Assembly: GCF_001684965.1 (NCBI RefSeq) | Contig: NZ_MAYG01000032.1 | Coordinates: 93,019 to 157,018 of the forward strand | Direction: 5' to 3' | Length of the DNA stretch: 64,000 nucleotides | DNA from: Chryseobacterium arthrosphaerae | GTDB taxonomy: Bacteria > Bacteroidota > Bacteroidia > Flavobacteriales > Weeksellaceae | In this document: positions 52,048 to 59,350 of the stretch, piece after piece | How the letters are laid out: each line of letters begins with the position of its first letter | Numbering within the stretch: the stretch's first letter is position 1 | Made by a program: the position numbers and the translations under genes | The notes under the pieces: generated by a model | Databases searched by the model: none | What the model was told of the DNA's origin: nothing | Seen by the model: only the letters and a program-made list of their open reading frames with translations

Positions 52048-55000
52048 ATGCAAAATTCTTATACAGTCATCAATGCTTCAGCAGGATCAGGAAAAACATA
52101 TGCCCTGGTTCAGAGGCTTCTGATGATCTGTCTCCGCTATCCTAATCAGCAGCAATCGATCAGGAATATTCTCGCTCTGACTTTTACCAATAAGGCAGCC
52201 AACGAGATGAAGGAAAGAATTCTGTCCTGGCTGGGAAATTTTTCCGCCGGTAATTATGCAGAGAATACGGATTTGAAAAACATTCAGAAAGCGTTTGAAG
52301 AACAGGGTTTAAAGATTACCATCGACGAGCTTCATCACCGTTCTAAAAAACTTCTGGATTATATCCTTCACAACTATTCTACCCTGAATATCGGGACTAT
52401 TGACCGCTTTAACTCGAGGTTGGTAAGAAGTTTTTCTTACGAGCTGGGACTTGCGAAGAATTTTAATCTTGAAATTGAAGCTGAACCGTTTCTGATTGAA
52501 GCTGTAGATAAAATGCTGGATCAGATCGGCGAAAATGAAACGATCTCCAATTCTTTCATGGATTATGTAGATTACAGCCTTGAAAACAATGAAAGGATCA
52601 ATCTTAATAAAAACCTTTATGATTCGGCCAAAGAATTTGTAAAGGATATTCATTACGAGCATTTGAAAAGCAATAAGAGCTTTGATGATGCCCATTATGA
52701 AAACATAAAAAATACCCTAAGAAAAGAAATCGTTCTCAATAAAAAGAAATCTGCAGAATTGGCGGCTCAATCCATTGAACTGTTTAAATCCAGAAATATT
52801 GAGATTGAAGATTTTGCCCAGGGAAAAAACGGGATCGGAGGTTTCTTTACCAAAGTTACTGACTTTTACCAACAGAAGAGAGCCGGCTTTCCTTTTCCTA
52901 CGACTCTGGAAGAATCTGTTATCAACAATTACCGGAAAGGAGCCTCTTCAAAATCAAAACATAAAGAAGCTGATATTCTGGAAATTCTTGACCAGTTGAT
53001 TGAGAACAGGATGCAGCTTATCCGTTTGTTTATTGAAACCCAGAAAAAAGAGAAAGTTCTTTCTGCGCTGCTTCCGTTAAAAGTAAATAAGGATATCCAG
53101 GATGAACTCAGGAAAATTGAGGAAGAAAACGATCTTGTTCTTCTTTCAAAGTTTAATATCCTGATCAATGAGAACCTTAGGAATGAACCTTCGGCTTTTA
53201 TTTATGAAAAAGTAGGTTCCCAGTTTCAGCATTATTTCTTCGATGAATTCCAGGATACATCGGAACTGCAATGGCAGAATTTTGTACCGTTGAGAGATCA
53301 TAGTGTCGCCACAGAGTACACTTCATTCACATTGGTTGGTGATCCTAAACAGAGTATCTACCGGTTCCGGGGCGGGGAAAGTAAGCTGATGCTGGATATT
53401 ATCAACAAAAAGGAATTTTCACCCAAAGAAGCCGATCTTCTTGTTTTAAAAGATAACTGGAGAAGTGCCAGAAATATTGTACAGTTCAATAATGAACTCT
53501 ACCGGTATCACTCTGAAGGACTTGAAGAAGAGCATAAAAATATTTTCGGGACCGATGCTGAGCAGAGTCCGAAATCAAAATTTGACGGACGGGTAAAAGT
53601 TAACCTGATTGAAAATCTTACCAATGAAGAATTTTATGATGATACCTCAGAAAGGATGCAGAAGGATATTCAGGAATGCCTGGATAACGGATTTAAATTC
53701 TCAGATATTACGATTCTCTGCCGTGGAAACTTCGATATTTTCAGTTATTCACAAAAGCTGGGGAACCTGAAGGTAACGTATCACGGTGAAGAAACCAATA
53801 TTAAGACTATTTCGGACAAAGGACTTACCCTTGAGCTTTCCAATACGTTAAAAGCCGTTATTGAGTTCCTGAGATGGGAAATTAATCCTAAGAATAAGCC
53901 TTGCCTGATCATGATGATGTACCATCTGAATACGCTGGGGAAAATTCATATGGCGGATTTCACTTTGGAGATGAAGGAGATCCTGGATATTGAAAGCCAC
54001 GAGGAAATTCTTCTGTTCCTTCAGCAGAAATATTCGCTGCAGCTTAAACAGGATAATTTCCCGAGATTTAACCTGTACAACTTCATTGAATATTACATCA
54101 ATGAGTTTTCCGTAGAAAACAAAGAGACAGATTTCCTGCTTAATTTCCTGGAAATGCTTTTCAATTTTACCCAGAATGCCGGCGCCAGCACAAAAGAGTT
54201 TCTTAAATACTGGGATGAGGAAGCGTCATCGTACACCATTCAGGCCTCTGAAAATATCGATGCCATTCAGATTATGACCATCCATAAATCCAAAGGGCTG
54301 GAATTCCCGATTGTTTTCATTCCCATGATCAATAAAAACAGGGATAATGAATTTACCAACTGGTTTGAGACCAATGAAAGTGATGCCTTAAAATCTGTCA
54401 ACATCAATCAGTTCAGTAAGAATCTTGAAGTATATGATGAGCAGATACAGGAATTTAACAAGAAGAACTCTTATAAAAATCTGATTGACAGGCTTTGCCT
54501 TCAGTATGTTGCCACGACGAGACCTGTAGAACAATTGTTTTTTTATATTCAAAAAGCTAATAAAACGTCTAATAATCTTGAGCTTCTGGAGTTTCTTCAG
54601 ACCAAAAATACAGAGAATGCAGATGAGTTTGATCTGTACGAGGTATATCCTGAAATGCTTAAGAAATATTCGAAAACAAAAAGTTCGTCTTTTAAAACAA
54701 AGAATATTGAAGATCTGAAGAATATCAATGAAAAAAGTACTTCGATCAAGATTGCCACACCGTCCAAAAACTATCAGGTAAGAAATGAGAAAGTGAGAAT
54801 CGGTCTTTTCGTCCATGAACTTTTATCAAAGATCAATACGGAAAAAGATATCGCCAAAGTCCTGGAAGGCTATGCTCTGGAAGGGCAGATCACCATTGAA
54901 GAAAAAAATGAAATAGAAGCTACCTTACGCGAGATCGTCAGAACCTATGCTGAGTTTTTTGATGAAAAATGGGAAGTGATCAATGAAAAAGATATCATGA

Positions 55001-55188
55001 TCTCTGAAAACGGAGAAAGCCATATTTCACGTCCTGACCGTATTCTGAAAAGCGATGAAGGCTATATCATTGTAGATTTTAAAACCGGGGAACAAAAAAG
55101 CAAAGATGAAGCTCAGGTGCAAGGTTACAGAAACATTCTTGAAAGGCTTGGTAAAAAGGTTCTTAAAACGCAGATTATCTATCTCTGA
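52048..55188 (+). CDS. UvrD/AddA/RecB-like helicase-nuclease
   Basis: 1046 residues, superfamily 1A helicase with a C-terminal RecB-type nuclease. Walker A ASAGSGKT (10-17), FTNKAANEM (motif Ia), FFDEFQDTSELQW (Walker B), VGDPKQSIYRFRGGE (III), a motif V region IMTIHKSKGLEFPIVF and motif VI VATTRP. The C-terminal PD-(D/E)XK nuclease has RPDRIL and IVDFKTG. It unwinds and cuts broken DNA for recombination repair. The AddB-type partner is not in the window. Single gene on the plus strand, no terminator recognised. Confidence 0.92.
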   Translation: MQNSYTVINASAGSGKTYALVQRLLMICLRYPNQQQSIRNILALTFTNKAANEMKERILSWLGNFSAGNYAENTDLKNIQKAFEEQGLKITIDELHHRSKKLLDYILHNYSTLNIGTIDRFNSRLVRSFSYELGLAKNFNLEIEAEPFLIEAVDKMLDQIGENETISNSFMDYVDYSLENNERINLNKNLYDSAKEFVKDIHYEHLKSNKSFDDAHYENIKNTLRKEIVLNKKKSAELAAQSIELFKSRNIEIEDFAQGKNGIGGFFTKVTDFYQQKRAGFPFPTTLEESVINNYRKGASSKSKHKEADILEILDQLIENRMQLIRLFIETQKKEKVLSALLPLKVNKDIQDELRKIEEENDLVLLSKFNILINENLRNEPSAFIYEKVGSQFQHYFFDEFQDTSELQWQNFVPLRDHSVATEYTSFTLVGDPKQSIYRFRGGESKLMLDIINKKEFSPKEADLLVLKDNWRSARNIVQFNNELYRYHSEGLEEEHKNIFGTDAEQSPKSKFDGRVKVNLIENLTNEEFYDDTSERMQKDIQECLDNGFKFSDITILCRGNFDIFSYSQKLGNLKVTYHGEETNIKTISDKGLTLELSNTLKAVIEFLRWEINPKNKPCLIMMMYHLNTLGKIHMADFTLEMKEILDIESHEEILLFLQQKYSLQLKQDNFPRFNLYNFIEYYINEFSVENKETDFLLNFLEMLFNFTQNAGASTKEFLKYWDEEASSYTIQASENIDAIQIMTIHKSKGLEFPIVFIPMINKNRDNEFTNWFETNESDALKSVNINQFSKNLEVYDEQIQEFNKKNSYKNLIDRLCLQYVATTRPVEQLFFYIQKANKTSNNLELLEFLQTKNTENADEFDLYEVYPEMLKKYSKTKSSSFKTKNIEDLKNINEKSTSIKIATPSKNYQVRNEKVRIGLFVHELLSKINTEKDIAKVLEGYALEGQITIEEKNEIEATLREIVRTYAEFFDEKWEVINEKDIMISENGESHISRPDRILKSDEGYIIVDFKTGEQKSKDEAQVQGYRNILERLGKKVLKTQIIYL

Positions 55189-55311
55189 TCTTAAAAATAC
55201 AGCAGCTGTAAAAAGTTGCTATTTTTTTTCCGGAATTTAAAAGGTTTTATTATTTTTATTCAGTATAAATAAAACAGAATCAGTCATTTATTCTGATTGA
55301 AATTACTGACC

Positions 55312-55536
55312 ATGAAAATATATTTAATCTCATACTTAATAAGTTTGTTTATGACGGTACTTTCCGGGACCATTATATTCAATATCATTGATTGTATAGA
55401 TCCGCCCGTTACTGAGGAAGGGTTTAGATATATGCCTACGGAAAATCTTGTAAAATCTTTTTTCTCCGGTATTTTCATAGGGGCTGTTGTTTTTATACTG
55501 GCTTTGAGGATACAACGTCAAAAACAGGGAAAATAA
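55312..55536 (+). CDS. Small two-helix membrane protein, unknown
   Basis: 74 residues from the ATG at 55312. Two membrane helices (about 3-22 and 46-64), a short loop with IDCIDPPVTEEGFRYMPTE between, and a basic C-terminal tail (RIQRQKQGK) that should be cytoplasmic. No family was recognised. The next gene starts 24 bp downstream. Confidence 0.65.
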   Translation: MKIYLISYLISLFMTVLSGTIIFNIIDCIDPPVTEEGFRYMPTENLVKSFFSGIFIGAVVFILALRIQRQKQGK

Positions 55537-55560
55537 TGTAACAGGTTATTGCTAAAGCTT

Positions 55561-55932
55561 ATGCTTAAAAACTACATCATTAAAAACCGGAAAATACTGT
55601 TCATAATACAGACAATCCTTTTTACCGGATTCATTTTCCTTACCATGATTTACTATTGGGATCGTCCGGCTCACATTTATTTTAACCGCAGTATTGACAC
55701 AATGAATGTTCAGAATCTGTTTTCACAGCTCATGACATTTCTATTTGTATTTTTTTCTATAATTATCCTGGTGTATCCTATCCTGCTTCTGATACAAATA
55801 TACCATCTGAAAGCCATCAAAGGGGCCTGGAAAAAACTGATAATCTTATTGCTTCTGTACTTTATCAGTATCGTTTCAGTTTTTGCGCTGTTAACGATCA
55901 ACGGAAGCCATACTATCAAAACAATAAACTGA
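55561..55932 (+). CDS. Small polytopic membrane protein, unknown
   Basis: 123 residues from the ATG at 55561; an in-frame TTG four codons upstream is less likely. Three membrane helices (about 12-32, 58-83, 95-115). No family was recognised. Between the 74-residue membrane protein and a lipoprotein on the same strand with short gaps (24 and 22 bp), so the three are likely one operon. Confidence 0.68.
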   Translation: MLKNYIIKNRKILFIIQTILFTGFIFLTMIYYWDRPAHIYFNRSIDTMNVQNLFSQLMTFLFVFFSIIILVYPILLLIQIYHLKAIKGAWKKLIILLLLYFISIVSVFALLTINGSHTIKTIN

Positions 55933-55954
55933 CCTGAATGAAAAAACATACCCT

Positions 55955-56773
55955 ATGAAACTCAATATTTTTACAGCCTTGATCTTCCTGTTTATCGGAT
56001 GTGGTCAAAAAGCGCAGAATTATAATTATGAACTTGAAGATTCAGATGAAGCCTACGTTATGGATTCATGGAGTAAAGATCATAAAGAAGATTACTACCA
56101 AAGAGTCGGTGCTCTCCTCAGTGAGTTTTTATTGCGTGAAAAGTATACATTACCCTCAGAATCCGAATTTAATGAAGCCATACTCAAAAAACTGAAAATA
56201 TCGGTAACTGCTCAAAAGCATTATCAGGTGATTCCTTATCATATCTTTCAGAAAGACAGCATCAACGGTGACGCTTCCCGCCTGTTTATTTTTCCAAAAC
56301 AAAGAGTGATTTCCCTGGAGTCTGAATTTCCTCTTCTCAATGCATCCAGTTTGGCTTACTACCATTCCCCTGACTATAAAAACCTGGATCACAGTAAAGA
56401 TTATAATACTGTACTTAATAAATTAATATTAGCATCCGCTGATGAAAAAGAGATTGAAGGCTGGCTGAAAGATGAGCAGCTTCAGGATCTTTTTACTTAT
56501 TTGGTTTGCTGTTTCCATTATGACAGCAATGAAAAAGTATTCAGATCTGTCATTGAAAAAATAAAAAATGATCCTGCAAAATACAGTTCAGAATCCCTTC
56601 AGCTGCTTTTTTATAAGGACAGAAAAGAAATTGACCATAAATTTCTTTCAAAAATTGCAAAATTTGATCCGGACAAAAAACTGCAGGTTTATTTTAGAGA
56701 AGCTCTGGCAGAAGAGTTTAATGAAAATGATCAGGAGAAGTTTGAAAAGATATTGAATACAATCTACAGATAA
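55955..56773 (+). CDS. Lipoprotein of unknown function
   Basis: 272 residues. Lipoprotein signal IFLFIGC (Cys about 16). The mature part is charged and mostly helical, with a repeated-looking C-terminal half (YSSESLQLLFYKDRKEIDH, DPDKKLQVYFREAL). No family was recognised. Last gene of a three-gene orphan cluster behind the helicase-nuclease. No terminator hairpin was seen behind it. Confidence 0.73.
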   Translation: MKLNIFTALIFLFIGCGQKAQNYNYELEDSDEAYVMDSWSKDHKEDYYQRVGALLSEFLLREKYTLPSESEFNEAILKKLKISVTAQKHYQVIPYHIFQKDSINGDASRLFIFPKQRVISLESEFPLLNASSLAYYHSPDYKNLDHSKDYNTVLNKLILASADEKEIEGWLKDEQLQDLFTYLVCCFHYDSNEKVFRSVIEKIKNDPAKYSSESLQLLFYKDRKEIDHKFLSKIAKFDPDKKLQVYFREALAEEFNENDQEKFEKILNTIYR

Positions 56774-56904
56774 AGATGATCTGATTAAAGTCTTCTGTCG
56801 GATGATCCGATATTCTGTAGATAACAGTAAAAAGCGATGCTCTTTATAGAAACATTTTAATAAAATTCCGAATCATCTATTACTCATTAATGATACTTCT
56901 TCCA

Positions 56905-56935
56905 TAAAAAAACCGCCATTCCTGAGAACAGCGGT
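56905..56935 (-). terminator. Terminator of the ferritin gene
   Basis: Hairpin with ACCGC / GCGGT base pairing and an inner TTC/GAA (56912-56935), followed on the minus strand by TTTTTTTAT. Confidence 0.8.
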
Positions 56936-56959
56936 CTTATATTGTAAAAACCTTCCGGT

Positions 56960-57469
56960 TTAAGCAGTTGCATCAGGAGTGAATACTCTCTGTGACAATT
57001 CCTGATCAAAAAGATATAATGCGGATGGGTTATCGCACACCATTTTAATTTTGGTAACATATTGGGAAGCGCTGGCTTCTTCTTCTACCTGCTCATTGAT
57101 AAACCACTGCAGGAATGATGTGGTAGCAAAGTCACCTTCTTCGTTTGCATTCTTAACGATATTGAAAATACTTTTAGTTACAATCTTCTCATGCGCCAGT
57201 GCCTTTTCGAAAATATCTGTTGCATTTTCGAACTCATGTGGAGGTTTTGCAATTTCTCCGATGATGATTTCTCCCCCTACATCATTTAAATAATCAAACA
57301 TTTTATCAGCATGCATCAATTCTTCTTTGCTCTGTACTCTGAAGTAGTTGGCAATCCCGTCAAGATCTTTTCCTGAAAACCAGGCAGACATTGAAAGATA
57401 ATATTGAGCGGCATATTGTTCGTGAGCAATCTGTTCGTTAATTAATTTTGCAATTTTTTCGCTAACCAT
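56960..57469 (-). CDS. ftnA: Ferritin
   Basis: 169 residues from the ATG at 57469 (MVSEKIAKLINEQIAHEQYA). The longer frame from 57517 would begin within its own promoter. Four-helix bundle with ferroxidase ligands Glu in NEQIAHEQYAA, the ExxH pair in KEELMHADK and a Glu-rich QVEEEASASQY helix. Bacterial-type ferritin oxidises Fe(II) and stores it in 24-mer cages in the cytoplasm. Own promoter and terminator. The symbol follows the family; E. coli-type naming is approximate. Confidence 0.93.
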   Translation of the reverse strand: MVSEKIAKLINEQIAHEQYAAQYYLSMSAWFSGKDLDGIANYFRVQSKEELMHADKMFDYLNDVGGEIIIGEIAKPPHEFENATDIFEKALAHEKIVTKSIFNIVKNANEEGDFATTSFLQWFINEQVEEEASASQYVTKIKMVCDNPSALYLFDQELSQRVFTPDATA

Positions 57470-57487
57470 AAGTATTAAATTTATAGT

Positions 57488-57517
57488 CAAAAATAGGGAA
57501 TAAATGCCCGAAATCAA
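57488..57517 (-). promoter_or_regulatory. Promoter of the ferritin gene
   Basis: Minus strand TTG (57515-57517), 19 bp, TATTTTTG (57488-57495, exact TAnnTTTG). It predicts a start about 57482 and a leader of about 13 nt before the ATG at 57469. Confidence 0.7.
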
Positions 57518-57541
57518 AAGTTTTACAGAAAATTAATACAG

Positions 57542-57567
57542 AAAGGATGGAAAAACATCCATCCTTT
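57542..57567 (-). terminator. Probable terminator of the DUF4890-like gene
   Basis: Perfect 10-bp stem AAAGGATGGA / TCCATCCTTT with a 6-nt loop, 30 bp past the gene's stop. The T-run behind it is poor, so it may be only partly effective. Confidence 0.6.
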
Positions 57568-57596
57568 GCACATTAAAAAATCAAAATTACGAATTG

Positions 57597-58043
57597 TTAT
57601 TTCGCTTCAGGAGCAGCAGTATTCATCGGCTTTTTCATCATTTTTCTATCCTTCATTGCCATTCTTCTGTGCTCCATCTTTTCTTTTCTGTCAGCCTGCC
57701 ATTTATCATATTGCTCAGGGGTAAGAATCTTCTTCATATCAGCATCCATTTGTGCTCTTTTGGCTTTCATTTCTTCCATCTTGGCCTGTCTGTCTACTTT
57801 ACTTTTTTCAAACTGCGCTTTCATTTCTGCTTTTCTTTTATCCTGAAGTGTTTTTATCTGAGCAACCTGGGATTGGTTCAGATTAAGGTCTTTCTGCATC
57901 TGGTCCAGATGTTCCTGTTGTTTCTGCTCCATTCTCTGTTTCATTTCAGCGGCTTTTGCCTGTCTGTCCTGTGGAGTGGTTTGCTGTGCCATTGCCAGAC
58001 TTCCCATCCCGATAAATGCTATTGCTAAAACTAATTTTTTCAT
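57597..58043 (-). CDS. Exported helical Spy-like protein (DUF4890-like)
   Basis: 148 residues. Signal peptide ending GSLAMAQ (about 20), then an almost wholly helical, Lys/Met/Gln/Asp-rich domain with the pattern NLNQSQVAQIKTLQDK and ILTPEQYDKWQADRKEK, which repeats the LTxxQ-like motif of Spy/CpxP periplasmic chaperones. Exported and probably chaperone-like or metal-binding (many Met, His), inferred only. Its own terminator follows. Confidence 0.75.
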   Translation of the reverse strand: MKKLVLAIAFIGMGSLAMAQQTTPQDRQAKAAEMKQRMEQKQQEHLDQMQKDLNLNQSQVAQIKTLQDKRKAEMKAQFEKSKVDRQAKMEEMKAKRAQMDADMKKILTPEQYDKWQADRKEKMEHRRMAMKDRKMMKKPMNTAAPEAK

Positions 58044-58167
58044 CTTTAAAAATTTTAATTGATTGTTATTTTTGTTATTATACCTTTTTGATTATGAATT
58101 AAAACACAAGTTAAATTAACATATTCATAAATAATGTTAAATTTTAACACAAATAAATTAAGTATAA

Positions 58168-58202
58168 ACAAAAAAAAGGACAGATTATAAAAACCTGCCC
58201 TT
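58168..58202 (-). terminator. Terminator of the GFR-repeat protein gene
   Basis: Stem AAGGACAG / CTGCCCTT (58176-58183 and 58195-58202, one G-T pair) with an 11-nt loop; on the minus strand a T-run of more than seven follows. Confidence 0.72.
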
Positions 58203-58230
58203 CACACCACTTAAATATAATATATGAAAA

Positions 58231-59211
58231 TTAATTCTTTACCAGACTTACTCTGAATCCGCCATTACCGCGATTATTCCGGGCCGGAGCAGAACTTTCA
58301 GATTTTCTGAATCCACCACCGTTCCCTCTGAATCCGCTGTTATCTCTTGATGGGGCGCTTTCTCTTCTTACTTCACTGTTTCCTCTGAAACCCCCTCCAT
58401 TATTTCTGAAGCCGTTATTATCATTTGAATTTCCACGGAAACCTCCATTGTCTGAATTTCCTCTGAAGCCTCCGTTATTATTTCTTATCTCGTTATTTTC
58501 ATTTCTGAAACCGGAATTGTCATTTCTTCCATTCCCACGGAATCCTCCTGAGTTTCCATTGTTTCTGTCTGAATTCCTGAATCCGTTATTCTGCCTTTTG
58601 TCTGTCCTGATGACTTCAAAAGTAGGATTATCTGATCTGCGGAACCTTGACCGGTCTACTCTGTAAATATTGATATTTACGTTTCTGTATCTAGGCATCA
58701 CAGTATATCTCGGTACATAATAAGTTCTTCTGTAATTCTGAAAATATACAACAGGGCTCATTCCTCTGTAGTAATTGTTCTGGAAAACCACAAACACTCT
58801 TGGTCCTAAGATCCTTTCCAATGCGTAGAATCTGTCATAATACCATCTGTCCGGATTATATCGGTAGAAATTATCCCATGCGGAAAAGCTTGCATACAGA
58901 TTATTCAGTCTCATAATCTGATCTACCTGCCAGCGGCTTAATCTGTTCTGAACGAAAAATCCGTTCCAATCGATATTAATGATACTGTTTCTATAATCGT
59001 TGTAATAACTTTGATAATAGTCGCCTGGATAGTAGTCCAGAGGATAATTGTAATAATAATCATCAGGAAAATAATTTCTGTCATCTTCATCGCTGTAATA
59101 GCCGTTTCCATTCTGATAATAACCGTCATCATTCCAACCATTATTCGGATACCCTTGAGCTGACGTCAAAACGCCTAACCCCAAAGCTAATCCCAAAAAT
59201 ATTTTTTTCAT
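58231..59211 (-). CDS. Secreted Tyr/Asp/Asn-rich protein with GFR repeats
   Basis: 326 residues. Signal peptide ending GVLTSAQ. Residues 20-75 are Tyr/Asp/Asn-rich (many DDYYYNYP-like runs). Residues 85-190 form a more ordered domain (FFVQNRLSRWQVDQIMRLNN, VFVVFQNNYYRGMSPVVYF). Residues 200-326 are low complexity with ten GFR tripeptides in Gly/Asn/Arg context (for example GGFRGNS). No family was recognised. The composition suggests a sticky or RNA-/polyanion-binding surface protein, which is inference. Confidence 0.78.
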   Translation of the reverse strand: MKKIFLGLALGLGVLTSAQGYPNNGWNDDGYYQNGNGYYSDEDDRNYFPDDYYYNYPLDYYPGDYYQSYYNDYRNSIINIDWNGFFVQNRLSRWQVDQIMRLNNLYASFSAWDNFYRYNPDRWYYDRFYALERILGPRVFVVFQNNYYRGMSPVVYFQNYRRTYYVPRYTVMPRYRNVNINIYRVDRSRFRRSDNPTFEVIRTDKRQNNGFRNSDRNNGNSGGFRGNGRNDNSGFRNENNEIRNNNGGFRGNSDNGGFRGNSNDNNGFRNNGGGFRGNSEVRRESAPSRDNSGFRGNGGGFRKSESSAPARNNRGNGGFRVSLVKN

Positions 59212-59280
59212 CTCTATAGTCGTTAATTGGTTAATATATAGCAGAATATCTTAATTCTATCTTTTTGATACAAATAAAAA

Positions 59281-59319
59281 AAAGAAGTTAAATCCGTAGA
59301 TCAAACTTCTTTTAAATTT
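59281..59319 (-). terminator. Terminator of malQ (possibly bidirectional)
   Basis: Stem AAAGAAGTT / AACTTCTTT (59281-59312) with a 14-nt loop. On the minus strand a run of T follows at 59280 and below. Confidence 0.7.
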
Positions 59320-59350
59320 TTATTAACTTATTGATAATCAATTGTTAAAT

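Noticed and set aside
57594..58028. 144-residue plus-strand open frame opposite the DUF4890-like gene
   Set aside because: Phe/Leu/His-rich mirror of a Lys/Met/Gln-rich coding sequence; the minus frame has a proper signal peptide.
59222..59235. Two GTTAAT words upstream of the GFR-repeat gene
   Set aside because: Spaced 8 bp, not 11, and without the -7 geometry seen at the two regulator loci; likely chance in AT-rich DNA.
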